64,000 bases of DNA. Origin: Enterobacter sp. CC120223-11 (GTDB lineage: Bacteria > Pseudomonadota > Gammaproteobacteria > Enterobacterales > Enterobacteriaceae). Numbering within the stretch: the first letter of the stretch is position 1; each line of letters starts with the position of its first letter. Location of the stretch: positions 1-64,000 of the forward strand of contig NZ_OBEF01000021.1 in NCBI RefSeq assembly GCF_900215375.1, given 5' to 3'. The notes under the pieces were generated by a model. That model was not told the origin of the DNA and did not search any database. It saw only the letters and a list, made by a program, of their open reading frames with translations. The translations under genes and the position numbers were made by a program. Of the stretch, positions 51,682-61,500 are shown piece by piece.

Positions 51682-52092
51682 ATGACCAGACCCGCCATTA
51701 TCATTAATGAGTTTGATGCTGAACGCATTGACCGGCTTCTCGAGAAACCAGAATGGGCGAACTCCCCGGTCGCTCAGGCGCTGAATGACGAACTGGATCG
51801 TGCGCAGATGTGCTCGCCGCAGGAGATGCCGCACAACGTGGTGAGCATGAACAGCCAGGTTCGCTTCCGTGATTTAAGTACCAACGAAGAGCGCGTGCGC
51901 ACGCTGGTGTTCCCGGCCAACATGACCGACAGCGCCACTCAGCTTTCCGTGCTGGCTCCCGTCGGTGCGGCACTGCTTGGCCTGCGCGCGGGTGATGCCA
52001 TCCACTGGACGCTGCCAAACGGCACCGAAACACACCTGGAAGTGCTGGAGCTTATCTACCAGCCCGAAGCCGCCGGTGAATTTCACCGCTGA
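51682..52092 (+). CDS. rnk: Rnk, regulator of nucleoside diphosphate kinase
   Basis: A 136-aa GreA/GreB-like protein. It has a short N-terminal coiled coil (about residues 10-45) and a C-terminal FKBP-like domain ([19 protein letters not shown], then [14 protein letters not shown]). Unlike Gre factors it lacks the acidic tip that induces transcript cleavage; it binds RNA polymerase and affects Ndk levels. RBS GGAGTAACC precedes the ATG. Confidence 0.94.
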   Translation: MTRPAIIINEFDAERIDRLLEKPEWANSPVAQALNDELDRAQMCSPQEMPHNVVSMNSQVRFRDLSTNEERVRTLVFPANMTDSATQLSVLAPVGAALLGLRAGDAIHWTLPNGTETHLEVLELIYQPEAAGEFHR

Positions 52093-52114
52093 TCGCCGCT
52101 AACCCGCCGATTAC

Positions 52115-52139
52115 AGAGGATGTTCCCACATCCTCTTTC
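52115..52139 (+). terminator. Terminator after rnk
   Basis: AGAGGATG-TTCC-CACATCCTCTTT: an 8-bp stem followed by a short T-rich tail 20 bp after the stop. Confidence 0.7.
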
Positions 52140-52267
52140 AGTATCCCGTCCGACAAAACTTTACCCTCTCTTTGCGCCGCGTTACCGATATTTGCGACCT
52201 GAATGTCATAAATTCTTCGCCGGATATGCTTCTATTAAGATATCAATCACATGGAGGAGGATTTCAT

Positions 52268-52696
52268 ATGTACAACACGATCATTATGCCGGTGGACGTC
52301 TTTGAAATGGCGCTGAGCGACAAGGCCGTTCGTCATGCGGAGTTTCTCGCTCAGAAAGAAGGCATTATCCACCTTTTGCACGTCCTGCCCGGTTCAGCGA
52401 GCCTGACCATGAGCCGCTTTGCCGCCGACCTTCGTCGCTTCGAAGAACATCTGCATCAGGAGGCGGAAACGCGCCTTAAAACCATGGTGGAGCACTTCAG
52501 CATCGACCCTTCGCGCATCAAAATGCACGTGCTGATGGGCAACGTGCGCGACGTGGTGAACGAGCTTGCCGAAGAGCTGCACGCCGACGTGGTGGTGATC
52601 GGTTCGCGTAACCCGTCCATCGCCACCCATCTGCTGGGTTCAAATGCTTCCAGCGTGATTCGCCATGCCCATATCCCGGTGCTGGTGGTGCGGTGA
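52268..52696 (+). CDS. uspG: UspG, universal stress protein
   Basis: A 142-aa UspA-superfamily protein. The nucleotide-binding pattern GxxG-N9-G-S is seen as LMGNVRDVV and [26 protein letters not shown] near the C-terminus (about residues 105-130). E. coli UspG interacts with GroEL and is AMPylated. The ATG at 52268 follows GGAGGAGG. The E. coli neighbour ybdR is missing. Confidence 0.94.
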   Translation: MYNTIIMPVDVFEMALSDKAVRHAEFLAQKEGIIHLLHVLPGSASLTMSRFAADLRRFEEHLHQEAETRLKTMVEHFSIDPSRIKMHVLMGNVRDVVNELAEELHADVVVIGSRNPSIATHLLGSNASSVIRHAHIPVLVVR

Positions 52697-52700
52697 CGTC

Positions 52701-52788
52701 TTGCCGGGAGGCGCTTCGCTTTCCCGGCCTACGGGTTTTGTAGGCCTGTGCAACCGCAGCGCCGCCAGGCGATCGGCTACCCGGCAAT
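52701..52788. repeat. REP/BIME-like repeat after uspG
   Basis: Two inverted units (TTGCCGGGAGGCGC...CCCGGCCTAC and GTAGGCCTGTGCAACC...TACCCGGCAA) in the convergent uspG-ahpF gap. Confidence 0.65.
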
Positions 52789-52797
52789 GCGCTGAAA

Positions 52798-52831
52798 CAA
52801 AAAAAGAGGCTACCTTTCGGTAGCCTCTTCA
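52798..52831. terminator. Bidirectional terminator between uspG and ahpF
   Basis: AAAAAGAGGCTACC / GGTAGCCTCTT stem with a short loop; A-rich on one flank and serving the ahpCF operon on the minus strand. Confidence 0.85.
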
Positions 52832-52860
52832 CATTGCAGGTGTGTCTTCTTTTTTTTGAA

Positions 52861-54426
52861 CTACGCCGTTTTGGTGCGTATCAGGTAATCGAACGAACTC
52901 AGGGAAGCCTTCGCGCCCTCGCCCGTGGCGATAATAATTTGCTTGTACGGCACGGTGGTGCAATCGCCCGCCGCGAACACGCCTTTGACGCTGGTTTCGC
53001 ATTTGGCATCAATGATGATCTCGCCCATGCGGTTGCGTTCAATCGCGCCTTCCAGCCAGGTGGTGTTTGGCAGCAGACCAATCTGCACAAAAATACCGGA
53101 CAGCTCGACATGGTGCGCATCGCCGCTCACGCGGTCACGGTAGTCGAGGCCAACCACTTTGCTGCCGTCGCCTTTCACTTCGGTGGTTTGCGCATTCAGA
53201 ATGATATCGACGTTTTTCAGGCTGCGAACTTTGTCCTGCAACACCTGGTCGGCCTTCATTTCAGGTGCGAATTCCAGCAGCGTCACGTGCTCAACGATAC
53301 CCGCCAGGTCGATAGCCGCTTCCACGCCGGAGTTACCGCCGCCGACAACCGCCACGCGCTTGCCCTTGAACAGCGGGCCGTCGCAGTGTGGGCAGTAGGT
53401 CACGCCTTTGGTGCGGTACTGATCTTCGCCCGGCACGTTCATGTTGCGCCATTTCGCACCCGTCGCAATGATGATGCTGCGTGCTTTCAGCACTGCGCCT
53501 GAGGCGGTTTCAATCTGATGCAGCCCACCTTCGGTTGCCGCTGGCGTCAGCCTGCTGGCGCTCTGGGAATCAATCACGTCCACATCGTAATCCGAAACGT
53601 GCTGCTTCAGCGCGCCTGCCAGCTTCTGGCCTTCGGTTTTCGGGACTGAGATGTAGTTTTCGATGTCCACGGTGTCCAGCACCTGGCCGCCGAAGCGTTC
53701 ACCCATCAGGCCGGTACGAATACCTTTGCGTGCGGAATAGACCGCTGCCGCCGCGCCTGCCGGGCCGGAGCCGACAATCAGCACGTCATAAACATCACGT
53801 TTGTTCAGCTCTTCCGCCGCACGTTTTTCTGCACCGGTATCCACTTTCGCGACGATTTCCGCCAGGGTCATACGGCCCTGACCGAACTCTTTGCCGTTCA
53901 CGAATACAGCTGGAACGCCCATTACGTTGCGGTCGGTGATTTCATTCTGGAACACGCCACCGTCAATTGCGGTGTGCTTAATGCGCGGGTTCAGCACCGC
54001 CATCAGGTTCAGCGCCTGCACCACGTCCGGGCAGTTGTGGCAGGAAAGTGAGTAGTAGGTTTCAAACTCGAAGTCGCCGTCCAGATCGCGGATTTGCTCC
54101 AGCATGGATTGCGCTTCTTTCGACGGATGGCCGCCGGTCCACAGCAGCGCCAGCACCAGAGAGGTAAACTCATGGCCCAGCGGAGAGCCCGCAAAACGTG
54201 GCCCCTGGGTGGCACCCGGGTTGGTAATCAGGAATGACGGTTTGCGCACGGCCAGCGAGTTGTCTTCTTTGAACGTCACTTTCGATGAAAGCTCGGCTAT
54301 CTCCGCCAGCAGTTCCTTGATCTCTGCCGATTTCGCGCTGTCGTCCAGCGTGGCAATCAGCTCAACAGGTTTGGTCAGTTTCTCAAGGTAGGCCCTGAGC
54401 TGGGTTTTCATGTTTGCGTCGAGCAT
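52861..54426 (-). CDS. ahpF: AhpF, alkyl hydroperoxide reductase NADH-dependent subunit
   Basis: A 521-aa flavoprotein disulfide reductase that regenerates AhpC with NADH. The N-terminal tandem thioredoxin-like domain (about 1-200) carries the CHNC redox pair near residue 129. The FAD and NAD domains are thioredoxin-reductase-like, with [10 protein letters not shown] near residue 219, CPHC near residue 345 and [15 protein letters not shown]. It is nearly identical to E. coli AhpF. Confidence 0.97.
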   Translation of the reverse strand: MLDANMKTQLRAYLEKLTKPVELIATLDDSAKSAEIKELLAEIAELSSKVTFKEDNSLAVRKPSFLITNPGATQGPRFAGSPLGHEFTSLVLALLWTGGHPSKEAQSMLEQIRDLDGDFEFETYYSLSCHNCPDVVQALNLMAVLNPRIKHTAIDGGVFQNEITDRNVMGVPAVFVNGKEFGQGRMTLAEIVAKVDTGAEKRAAEELNKRDVYDVLIVGSGPAGAAAAVYSARKGIRTGLMGERFGGQVLDTVDIENYISVPKTEGQKLAGALKQHVSDYDVDVIDSQSASRLTPAATEGGLHQIETASGAVLKARSIIIATGAKWRNMNVPGEDQYRTKGVTYCPHCDGPLFKGKRVAVVGGGNSGVEAAIDLAGIVEHVTLLEFAPEMKADQVLQDKVRSLKNVDIILNAQTTEVKGDGSKVVGLDYRDRVSGDAHHVELSGIFVQIGLLPNTTWLEGAIERNRMGEIIIDAKCETSVKGVFAAGDCTTVPYKQIIIATGEGAKASLSSFDYLIRTKTA

Positions 54427-54509
54427 CTCGTTATCCCTCTCTTAAAACGTCATCATGCAAGCGGCCTCGCGGTTGCCTGAATGCGGCTTGCATCATGGGG
54501 TTTGAATGA

Positions 54510-54532
54510 AAACGGGTGTCGAAACACCCGTT
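54510..54532 (-). promoter_or_regulatory. Hairpin in the ahpC-ahpF spacer
   Basis: AACGGGTG-TCGAAA-CACCCGTT, a perfect 8-bp stem, lies in the 146-bp spacer with a second REP-like palindrome at 54534-54566. Such elements commonly protect the upstream ahpC message or reduce read-through into ahpF. Confidence 0.6.
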
Positions 54533-54572
54533 GATTGCCCGTGCAAGCGCAGCGCCGCCGGGCAGTAAAGAC

Positions 54573-55136
54573 TTAGATTTTGCCAACCAGGTCCAGGGAT
54601 GGAGCCAGGGTCGCTTCACCTTCTTTCCACTTCGCCGGGCACACTTCGCCTGGGTGGGAAGCCACGTACTGAGCCGCTTTCACTTTACGTAGCAGGTCAG
54701 ACGCGTCGCGGCCGATGCCTTCAGCGGTAACTTCAATGGCTTGAATGATGCCCTGCGGGTCAACAACGAAGGTAGCGCGGTCGGCCAGGCCTTCGTCTTC
54801 ACGCATGTTGTCGAAGTTACGGGTCAGGGCGCCAGTCGGGTCACCGATCATTGCATATTTGATTTTTGCGATGGTTTCAGAGCTGCCGTGCCACGCTTTG
54901 TGGGTGAAGTGGGTATCGGTAGATACGGAATACACGTCCACGCCCAGCTTCTGCAACTCTTCGTGATGGTCTGCCACGTCGCCCAGTTCGGTCGGGCAAA
55001 CGAAGGTGAAGTCAGCCGGGTAGAAGAAGAACACGCTCCAGCGACCTTCGGTGTCTTTCTCAGTGACTTCTACGAATTCGCCGTTTTTGAAAGCCTGGTT
55101 TTTGAAAGGTTTGATTTTGGTGTTAATTAAAGACAT
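54573..55136 (-). CDS. ahpC: AhpC, alkyl hydroperoxide reductase peroxiredoxin
   Basis: A 187-aa typical 2-Cys peroxiredoxin, the main scavenger of endogenous H2O2. The peroxidatic Cys47 is in DFTFVCPTE and the resolving Cys166 in GEVCPAKW. The ATG at 55136 gives [11 protein letters not shown] as in E. coli, with an AGGAAGTAC-type RBS upstream; a longer open frame to 55358 is not coding. It is divergent from dsbG and probably OxyR-controlled, though no full OxyR motif was fixed by eye. Confidence 0.97.
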   Translation of the reverse strand: MSLINTKIKPFKNQAFKNGEFVEVTEKDTEGRWSVFFFYPADFTFVCPTELGDVADHHEELQKLGVDVYSVSTDTHFTHKAWHGSSETIAKIKYAMIGDPTGALTRNFDNMREDEGLADRATFVVDPQGIIQAIEVTAEGIGRDASDLLRKVKAAQYVASHPGEVCPAKWKEGEATLAPSLDLVGKI

Positions 55137-55492
55137 CTGTACTTCCTCCGTGTTGTCGTTGAGGGCTAAGGTAACCAACCTGACGTGATTGAGCCAATGC
55201 GTTTGCTTTATCAAATCAATCGGCGTTACCTGCCAAACCCAACGGTACTGATAGCCAGAACGTAAAAAGGCCACCTTTTCAGGCGGCCCCGTTACCTGGC
55301 GTCTCAAAGAGATCCAGTGCCAGCAAGCTGGCGTGCGTTGCGCTCTACATACCTTCAAAAGGCCGTAACAGCGGAAGGGATTAGAGCACTCGCCTGGCGC
55401 GATCGCAATTGCGCCACGGCGGGGTCTTCTCTATGGTTGTGATAGGCTATGCCGAACACCTGCCCTCACCCTTTATTTTACAAGGAGTTGCT
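55137..55492. promoter_or_regulatory. ahpC-dsbG divergent control region
   Basis: A 356-bp gap. In E. coli this region binds OxyR and controls both genes; an A+T-rich segment with dyad-like ATTGATTTGAT elements lies at about 55190-55230. On the minus strand GGCCGCC-TGAAAA-GGTGGCC followed by TTTTT (55264-55290) has the form of an intrinsic terminator upstream of ahpC. Confidence 0.5.
55264..55290 (-). terminator. Minus-strand terminator-like hairpin upstream of ahpC
   Basis: Stem GGCCGCC / GGTGGCC (one G-T pair), 6-nt loop, then TTTTT, all in the ahpC direction and about 130 bp before its start. It could insulate ahpC from antisense transcription of dsbG or act as a leader attenuator. Confidence 0.55.
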
Positions 55493-56236
55493 ATGCGAAA
55501 ACTCACTCTCCTGCTCACGCTTGCGCCGCTGATGGCCTCCGCCGAAGAGCTGCCCGCCCCTGTAAAAGCGGTCGAGAAACAAGGCATTACGATAATCAAA
55601 TCCTTTGATGCGCCCGGCGGGATGAAAGGCTGGCTCGGCAAATATCAGGATATGGGCGTCACCATTTACCTCACGCCAGACGGCAAGCACGCCATTTCGG
55701 GCTACATGTACGATGAAAAAGGCACCAACCTCAGCGAGCAGATCATTCAGAAAGAGATTTACGCCCCTGCCGGACGAGAGCTGTGGCAGCAAATGGAGAA
55801 GGCGCACTGGATCCTCGATGGCAAAAAATCCGCACCGCGCGTGGTGTATGTTTTTGCCGATCCGTACTGCCCATATTGCAAACAGTTCTGGAAGCAGGCC
55901 CGCCCGTGGGTGGAATCTGGCAAAGTGCAGCTTCGCACGCTGATGGTTGGCGTCATTAAACCCGAAAGCCCGGCCACTGCTGCCGCGATTCTGACCAGTC
56001 AGGATCCCCAAAAAACCTGGCACGATTATGAAGAATCAGGCGGCAAGCTGCAGCTGAATATACCGGCGTCAGTTCCACCCGCGCAGATGGAAATATTAAA
56101 CACCAATCAGAAACTGATGGATGCGTTAGGCGCGAACGCCACCCCCGCAATATATTATCTGAACAAGGACAATATTCTGCAGCAGGTGGTCGGCTTGCCC
56201 GACGATGAAAATCTGAAAGCGATGATGGGCGAATAA
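55493..56236 (+). CDS. dsbG: DsbG, periplasmic disulfide isomerase/reductase
   Basis: A 247-aa periplasmic thiol oxidoreductase that protects single cysteines from sulfenylation. A signal peptide of about 17 residues ends MASAEE. An N-terminal dimerisation domain and linker helix precede the thioredoxin domain with the redox motif CPYC (Cys126, Cys129). RBS CAAGGAGTTG precedes the ATG. It is divergent from ahpC as in E. coli. Confidence 0.95.
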   Translation: MRKLTLLLTLAPLMASAEELPAPVKAVEKQGITIIKSFDAPGGMKGWLGKYQDMGVTIYLTPDGKHAISGYMYDEKGTNLSEQIIQKEIYAPAGRELWQQMEKAHWILDGKKSAPRVVYVFADPYCPYCKQFWKQARPWVESGKVQLRTLMVGVIKPESPATAAAILTSQDPQKTWHDYEESGGKLQLNIPASVPPAQMEILNTNQKLMDALGANATPAIYYLNKDNILQQVVGLPDDENLKAMMGE

Positions 56237-56445
56237 TAATCATGAGATAAGGTTATGATTTAATGACCTTATCTTATTTATCTTAAATACAGAATTCTTT
56301 CCCTGCCCAATAAATTCACAAAATCAATAAGTAAGACCCAAAAATAACCATCAAAAATATGACAATAAAGATAATATATCCATTTACTTAAAGTGGCATT
56401 TTGTCTATTTTCAAAGTCCATCAGATAAAACCGAAAGGCAACGGA

Positions 56446-57669
56446 ATGTCACTCTATAAGGTCACGCTTGGACAGAATGTGATAGAGGCGAGTACAGAAA
56501 GAGTTATCTGGACGCTAACCAATTTCGACCGTGTGTGCGTCTCCTTTTCTGGCGGGAAAGATTCAACGGTCATGTTGCATATAACCGGCCAATTGGCCCG
56601 CAAGCTCAATAAAAAATTCAGCGTCCTGTTTATTGACTGGGAGGCCCAGTTTTCAAGCACGATTGAGCATTGTGAAAATATGCGTCGGGAATACGCTGAC
56701 GTTATCGACACCTTTTATTGGGTTGCGCTGCCGCTCACCACACCCAATGCACTGACCCAGTTCACCCCCGAGTGGCAATGCTGGGAGCCTGGCGCCCACT
56801 GGGTGCGACAGCCGCCGGAACATGCCATAACCGACCCCACTTACTTTCCTTTTTATCAGCAAAATATCTCCTTTGAGCAGTTTGTCCGGGAGTTTGCCGA
56901 ATGGTTCTCTCAAAAACGCCCGGCGGCGGTCACCATTGGCATTCGTGCCGACGAATCCTACACCCGCTTTTTAGCCATCGCCTCCCAGCGCAAGCTGCGC
57001 TTCGCCGACGATAAGCCCTGGACCAGCGTCGCACATGGTGGTCACGCCTGGTACGTTTACCCGATTTACGACTGGAAAACGGCGGATATCTGGACGTGGT
57101 TTTCCCGCAGCGGCATGTCTTATAACCCGCTGTATAACCTGATGTTTCAGGCTGGTGTTCCGCTGCGCTACATGCGAATTTGCGAGCCGTTCGGGCCGGA
57201 ACAGCGCCAGGGGCTGTGGCTGTATCACGTGCTGGAACCGGAGCGCTGGGCTGCGATGTGCGCGCGCGTCGGCGGTGTTCACTGCGGCGGAGTCTATGCC
57301 GGGCAGGATAATCAGTTTTACGGACATCGTAAGCTGGAAAAACCGGCAGGCCATAGCTGGAAAACCTACTCCCTGTTTTTACTCGACACCATGCCACCGA
57401 CGACCGCCAATCACTACCGCAATAAAATCGCCGTTTATCTGCGTTGGTATCAGAAACAGGGCATGGAGGATGTGCCGGATACTCAGCCCGGCGATACCGC
57501 GTCGAAGGATATTCCCTCCTGGCGGCGTATCTGCAAGGTGTTATTAAACAACGACTACTGGTGCCGGATGCTCTCATTCAGCCCGACAAAGTCGCTGCAC
57601 TATGCGCGTTACAACAAACGCATCAATAAAAAACGTCAGGAATGGGGCATTTTATGCAACAGCAAATGA
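56446..57669 (+). CDS. ybdN: YbdN, PAPS-reductase-like protein (DUF3440)
   Basis: A 407-aa member of the ATP-pyrophosphatase/PAPS-reductase superfamily, related to IbrA. The PP-loop SFSGGKDSTVM is at about residues 33-43. The C-terminal part is the DUF3440 domain with a conserved Trp/Arg-rich stretch (YPIYDWKTADIWTW near residue 206). The function is unknown; superfamily members adenylate or reduce sulfur compounds. The ATG at 56446 matches E. coli YbdN (MS-YK). Its 3' end overlaps ybdM by 16 bp. Confidence 0.92.
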   Translation: MSLYKVTLGQNVIEASTERVIWTLTNFDRVCVSFSGGKDSTVMLHITGQLARKLNKKFSVLFIDWEAQFSSTIEHCENMRREYADVIDTFYWVALPLTTPNALTQFTPEWQCWEPGAHWVRQPPEHAITDPTYFPFYQQNISFEQFVREFAEWFSQKRPAAVTIGIRADESYTRFLAIASQRKLRFADDKPWTSVAHGGHAWYVYPIYDWKTADIWTWFSRSGMSYNPLYNLMFQAGVPLRYMRICEPFGPEQRQGLWLYHVLEPERWAAMCARVGGVHCGGVYAGQDNQFYGHRKLEKPAGHSWKTYSLFLLDTMPPTTANHYRNKIAVYLRWYQKQGMEDVPDTQPGDTASKDIPSWRRICKVLLNNDYWCRMLSFSPTKSLHYARYNKRINKKRQEWGILCNSK

Positions 57670-58280
57670 TCGAGCAGATGACCGCCTGGCTGGAAAGTCT
57701 GCCGGAAGGCGATCGTATTGAAGCCATTAACCAGTTTCGTCTGGCGTTGCACCGGGCCAGTCCGTTTCGCGATCAGCCCGTCGACTGCGTGCTGTGGGTC
57801 AGGCAGGAGCAGATTGCCCCCAACGATTACAACCCCAACAACGTCGCGCCGCCGGAGAAAAAACTGCTGCTGAAATCGCTGGAAACCGACGGCTTTACCC
57901 AGCCGATTGTGGTGCATAGCCCCGAACATCAGCATTATGAAATTGTCGATGGCTTTCACCGCCAGCAGCTCGCCACGTCAAAGCGCGCGCTAAAGTCGAA
58001 ACTGAAAGGCTATCTGCCAGTTACGGTGCTGCAAAATGAGGCCAGCGGAACGTCCGGACGCATGGCTTCCACCATCCGCCACAACCGGGCGCGCGGGCGG
58101 CATCAGATCAACGCGATGGCCGACATCATTCGGGAGCTGGCGCAGCTCGGCTGGACGGACAAGAAAATCGGCGAGGAGCTGGGGATGGACGCCGATGAAG
58201 TGCTGAGGCTGCGGCAGATCAACGGCCTGCTGGATATGTTCAGCGACCGTCAATTTTCCGAAGCCTGGACGGTGAAATAG
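57654..58280 (+). CDS. ybdM: YbdM, ParB-like domain protein
   Basis: A 208-aa ParB/sulfiredoxin-superfamily protein related to IbrB. The ParB N-terminal-like domain lies at about residues 45-145, with the motif EIVDGFHRQQLA and the RHNRARG segment that matches the ParB box. An HTH-like KKIGEELGMDADEVLRLRQ follows. It overlaps and is presumably coupled to ybdN. An ATG at 57642 in frame is less well placed relative to AGGA. E. coli ybdO, a LysR gene next to this pair, is absent. Confidence 0.9.
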   Translation: MQQQMIEQMTAWLESLPEGDRIEAINQFRLALHRASPFRDQPVDCVLWVRQEQIAPNDYNPNNVAPPEKKLLLKSLETDGFTQPIVVHSPEHQHYEIVDGFHRQQLATSKRALKSKLKGYLPVTVLQNEASGTSGRMASTIRHNRARGRHQINAMADIIRELAQLGWTDKKIGEELGMDADEVLRLRQINGLLDMFSDRQFSEAWTVK

Positions 58281-59441
58281 CTACAGCTGGCACAGCCGTT
58301 CGGCGGCGGCCAGCAGCGTCGATTCCTGCTTCGCAAAGCACAGGCGAATCAGCTTGTGCGGGAAAGGATCGGCGCAGAATACCGACAGCGGGATCGCCGC
58401 CACGCCCACTTCTTTGGTCAGCCACTGGCAAAAGCTCACGTCATCCAGATCGGATATCGCACTGTAGTCGGCCAGCAGAAAATAGGTTCCCTCGCACGGC
58501 AGAATCTCCAGGCGACTGTTCGCCAGCGCGTTGATAAACACATCCCGGCGCGCACGGTAGAACTCGGGTAGCTCGCGGTAATGTTCCGGCTGGCTGCGCA
58601 GCATATCCGCCAGCGCCAACTGCGCGGGCGTATTCACCGCAAACGTCAGATACTGGTGAACCTTGCGCAGCTCCGCGCTGATTTCAGCAGGCGCCACGCA
58701 GTAGCCCACCTTCCAGCCAGTCATATGGAAGGTTTTACCGAACGAAGAGACCGCCACCGCACGTTCCCGCAGCTGCGGATGCGCCAGCACGCTGGCGTGG
58801 CCTTCTGGCGCAAAGCTGATGTGCTCGTACACCTCATCGCTGATGACGTAGATCTCACGCTCAGCAATGACCTGCCACAGGGCGTCGAAATCACTTTTCT
58901 GCCACACCGTTGCCGACGGGTTGTGCGGCGTATTGAGAACAACCAGCCGGGTTTTGTCGCTCAGCAGCGCCGCAAACGCCTGCCAGTCCACGCGAAAATG
59001 CGGCGGCTGGAGCGCAATACGTTTCAGCACGCCGCCGGAAAGTTCCACCGCGGGCGCGTAGCTGTCGTAACTCGGATCAAAACAGATAACCTCATCGCCT
59101 TCGCGCACCAGCGCGGTGATTGCCGCATAGAGCGCTTCAGTCGCCCCCGCCGTCACGGTGATGTCGGTATTCGCGTCCGGCGCATAACCGTAAAGCTCAG
59201 CCGTTTTCACCGCAATGGCTTCGCGCAGAGCAGGCACGCCCGTCATCGGCGCATACTGGTTCGCGCCATGAGCAACGTGATGCGCCAGGCGTTCCTGTAA
59301 AAAGCGCGGTCCATCGAAATCAGGAAAACCCTGCGACAGGTTGATCGCCTTGTGCTCCAGCGCCAGAGCGCTCATCTGTGTAAAAATGGTGGTGCCGAGG
59401 TTGGGGAGTTTGCTTTGCGGAATCAGCCGGTTAGTGCTCAT
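58281..59441 (-). CDS. ybdL: YbdL/MtnE, methionine aminotransferase
   Basis: A 386-aa class I PLP aminotransferase that makes methionine from 2-oxo-4-methylthiobutanoate, the last step of methionine salvage. The PLP-binding Lys is in SSFGKTFHMTGWK near residue 236. Asn and Asp partners are in NTPHNPSATVW and ISDEVYEHI, and the C-terminal Arg is in KLIRLCFAK. The ATG at 59441 matches E. coli YbdL. Divergent mtnBCD and shared MetJ boxes support the role. Confidence 0.94.
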   Translation of the reverse strand: MSTNRLIPQSKLPNLGTTIFTQMSALALEHKAINLSQGFPDFDGPRFLQERLAHHVAHGANQYAPMTGVPALREAIAVKTAELYGYAPDANTDITVTAGATEALYAAITALVREGDEVICFDPSYDSYAPAVELSGGVLKRIALQPPHFRVDWQAFAALLSDKTRLVVLNTPHNPSATVWQKSDFDALWQVIAEREIYVISDEVYEHISFAPEGHASVLAHPQLRERAVAVSSFGKTFHMTGWKVGYCVAPAEISAELRKVHQYLTFAVNTPAQLALADMLRSQPEHYRELPEFYRARRDVFINALANSRLEILPCEGTYFLLADYSAISDLDDVSFCQWLTKEVGVAAIPLSVFCADPFPHKLIRLCFAKQESTLLAAAERLCQL

Positions 59442-59509
59442 TATCGTTTTACCCGAATGTAATGCAGTTGTTGCTGCCACTATAACACGATGTTAGTATT
59501 TGGCAATCA

Positions 59510-59525
59510 AGACGCTTAGACGTCT
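59510..59525. promoter_or_regulatory. Tandem MetJ boxes between ybdL and mtnB
   Basis: AGACGCTT (59510-59517) and AGACGTCT (59518-59525) are adjacent met boxes; the second is an exact match to the MetJ consensus AGACGTCT. A weaker third unit follows (AAACGATA). They lie between the divergent ybdL and mtnB starts, so MetJ with SAM could repress both sides. Confidence 0.75.
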
Positions 59526-59563
59526 AAACGATAAGAATATACCCGCCTGCGGAGAACGGTAAG

Positions 59564-60178
59564 ATGACTGAAAATCGGCAACTCAGCGCCCTCGTAGGGG
59601 CCTGTCACTGGATAGGGCTCAAAGGCTGGGCGCCCGCTACCGGCGGCAATATGTCCGTACGGGAAGATGCCCACACCTGCTGGCTCAGCGAATCTGGAAA
59701 AGACAAAGGCTCGCTCACGGAAGCCGACTTTTTGCAGGTGGAGATTGCCACTAATCAGGCACCCTCGGGCCGCAAACCCTCCGCCGAAACCGGCCTGCAC
59801 ACCCTGATTTATCGCCTTTTCCCGGAAGCCGGAGCGGTATTGCACGTTCATACCGTCAACGCGACCGTTCTCTCACGCATTGAAAAATCGGCTGAATTAG
59901 TGCTGCACGGCTACGAAATGCAAAAATCACTGCGCGGCCAGAGCAGCCATCTCGACAGCGTGGCTATCCCGGTGTTTGATAACGACCAGGACATCGACGC
60001 CCTTGCCTGCCGCATTGAGCACTACGCCCGCGAACGCCCGCTCAGCTACGGCTTCCTGCTGCGCGGCCACGGCCTGACCTGCTGGGGTCGCGACGTTGCC
60101 GAAGCGCGCCGTCACCTCGAAGGGCTCGAGTTTTTGTTTGAATGCGAACTGCGCCTGCGCCAACTGGAGAAACCATGA
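59564..60178 (+). CDS. mtnB: MtnB, methylthioribulose-1-phosphate dehydratase
   Basis: A 204-aa class II aldolase-like zinc enzyme of methionine salvage. The zinc His residues are in [13 protein letters not shown] near residue 96 and [11 protein letters not shown] near residue 168. The N-terminal ATGGNMSVR loop near residue 25 binds phosphate. It opens the mtnBCD operon just after the MetJ boxes; its stop overlaps mtnC (ATGA). Confidence 0.95.
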   Translation: MTENRQLSALVGACHWIGLKGWAPATGGNMSVREDAHTCWLSESGKDKGSLTEADFLQVEIATNQAPSGRKPSAETGLHTLIYRLFPEAGAVLHVHTVNATVLSRIEKSAELVLHGYEMQKSLRGQSSHLDSVAIPVFDNDQDIDALACRIEHYARERPLSYGFLLRGHGLTCWGRDVAEARRHLEGLEFLFECELRLRQLEKP

Positions 60179-60864
60179 TCCGCGCCATAGTGACCGACAT
60201 AGAAGGCACCACCAGCGATATTCGCTTCGTCCACAACGTGCTTTTCCCTTACGCGCGGGAGCGCCTGGCGACGTTTGTGACTACGCAGCAGGATTCGGAT
60301 CCTGTGAAATCCGTCCTGAGCAATCTGCGGGAAGAAATCGCCCAGCCGCAGGCCAGCACGCAGGAACTTATCGACACCCTGTTCCGCTTTATGGACGAAG
60401 ACAAAAAGTCGACGGCGCTGAAAGCGTTGCAGGGCCTGATCTGGCGCGGCGGCTATGTGAACGGCGACTTCACCGGCCATCTCTACCCGGACGTATTGCC
60501 AGCGCTGGAGAAATGGAAAGCCCAGGGTATTGATCTGTATGTTTATTCCTCCGGCTCGGTGGCGGCGCAAAAACTGTTATTTGGCTACAGCGACGAAGGT
60601 GATATTACTCATCTGTTCAGCGGCTATTTTGACACGCACGTCGGTGCCAAGCGCGAAGTGCCGTCTTACCGGAACATTGCAGAACAGCTCGGGCAACCTG
60701 CCGGACACATTCTGTTTTTGAGCGATATTCATCAGGAGCTGGATGCCGCCCGCGAGGCCGGGTTCCGCACCGTGCAGTTAATTCGTGGCGACGATGATGC
60801 CGCCAGCCATCACCCGCAGGTTTCCCGATTCGACGACATTGACCTGGAGCAGATCCCCTCATGA
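60175..60864 (+). CDS. mtnC: MtnC, enolase-phosphatase E1
   Basis: A 229-aa HAD-superfamily bifunctional enzyme that enolises and dephosphorylates diketomethylthiopentyl-1-phosphate to acireductone. The HAD motif I variant [10 protein letters not shown] is at the N-terminus, with motif [12 protein letters not shown] near residue 122 and motif [16 protein letters not shown] near residue 180. Four-base overlaps on both sides couple it to mtnB and mtnD. Confidence 0.95.
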   Translation: MIRAIVTDIEGTTSDIRFVHNVLFPYARERLATFVTTQQDSDPVKSVLSNLREEIAQPQASTQELIDTLFRFMDEDKKSTALKALQGLIWRGGYVNGDFTGHLYPDVLPALEKWKAQGIDLYVYSSGSVAAQKLLFGYSDEGDITHLFSGYFDTHVGAKREVPSYRNIAEQLGQPAGHILFLSDIHQELDAAREAGFRTVQLIRGDDDAASHHPQVSRFDDIDLEQIPS

Positions 60865-61403
60865 GCGCCCTGACTATTTTCTCTGATACCGACGCCCGCG
60901 AACCGACGTGGCACAGCACCGACGGCCATGAAATTCAGCAGCAGCTGAACGGCAAAGGCGTACGCTTCGAACGCTGGCAGGCCGACCGCGATCTGGGTGA
61001 AAGCCCGACCGCCGAAACGGTTATCAACGCCTATCAGCACGCCATCGACAAACTGGTGCAGGAAAAAGGCTACCAGAGTTGGGACGTAATCAGCCTGCGT
61101 GCCGACAACCCGCAAAAAGATGCGCTGCGTGAAAAATTCCTCAACGAACACACCCACGGCGAAGACGAAGTGCGCTTCTTTGTGGAAGGCGCCGGGCTGT
61201 TCTGCCTGCATATCGGCAATGAAGTGTTCCAGGTGCTGTGCGAGAAAAACGACCTGATCTCCGTTCCCGCAGGCACGCCGCACTGGTTTGATATGGGCTC
61301 AGAGCCGAACTTTACCGCCATCCGTATTTTCGATAACCCCGAGGGCTGGATCGCACAGTTTACCGGGAGCGATATTGCGGTCGGGTATCCGAAGCTGAGT
61401 TAA
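60861..61403 (+). CDS. mtnD: MtnD, acireductone dioxygenase
   Basis: A 180-aa cupin that cleaves acireductone; with Fe2+ it gives the keto acid used by YbdL/MtnE. The metal motif [11 protein letters not shown] (His, His, Glu) is near residue 97, with the fourth His in GTPHWFDMG near residue 140. mtnK and mtnA, which make the pathway's input, are not in this window. Confidence 0.95.
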   Translation: MSALTIFSDTDAREPTWHSTDGHEIQQQLNGKGVRFERWQADRDLGESPTAETVINAYQHAIDKLVQEKGYQSWDVISLRADNPQKDALREKFLNEHTHGEDEVRFFVEGAGLFCLHIGNEVFQVLCEKNDLISVPAGTPHWFDMGSEPNFTAIRIFDNPEGWIAQFTGSDIAVGYPKLS

Positions 61404-61408
61404 ATACA

Positions 61409-61443
61409 GCAAGGCCTCTTTGTGAAGACAGAGAGGCTTTCTT
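61409..61443 (+). terminator. Terminator after mtnBCD
   Basis: AAGGCCTCT / AGAGAGGCTTT hairpin with a loop of about 12 nt and a TTCTTTT tail. Confidence 0.75.
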
Positions 61444-61500
61444 TTACAGCCCTCGTTCAGCCATTTCTGCATTCGTTACATTCCCTGCATTTTTCTCTGA

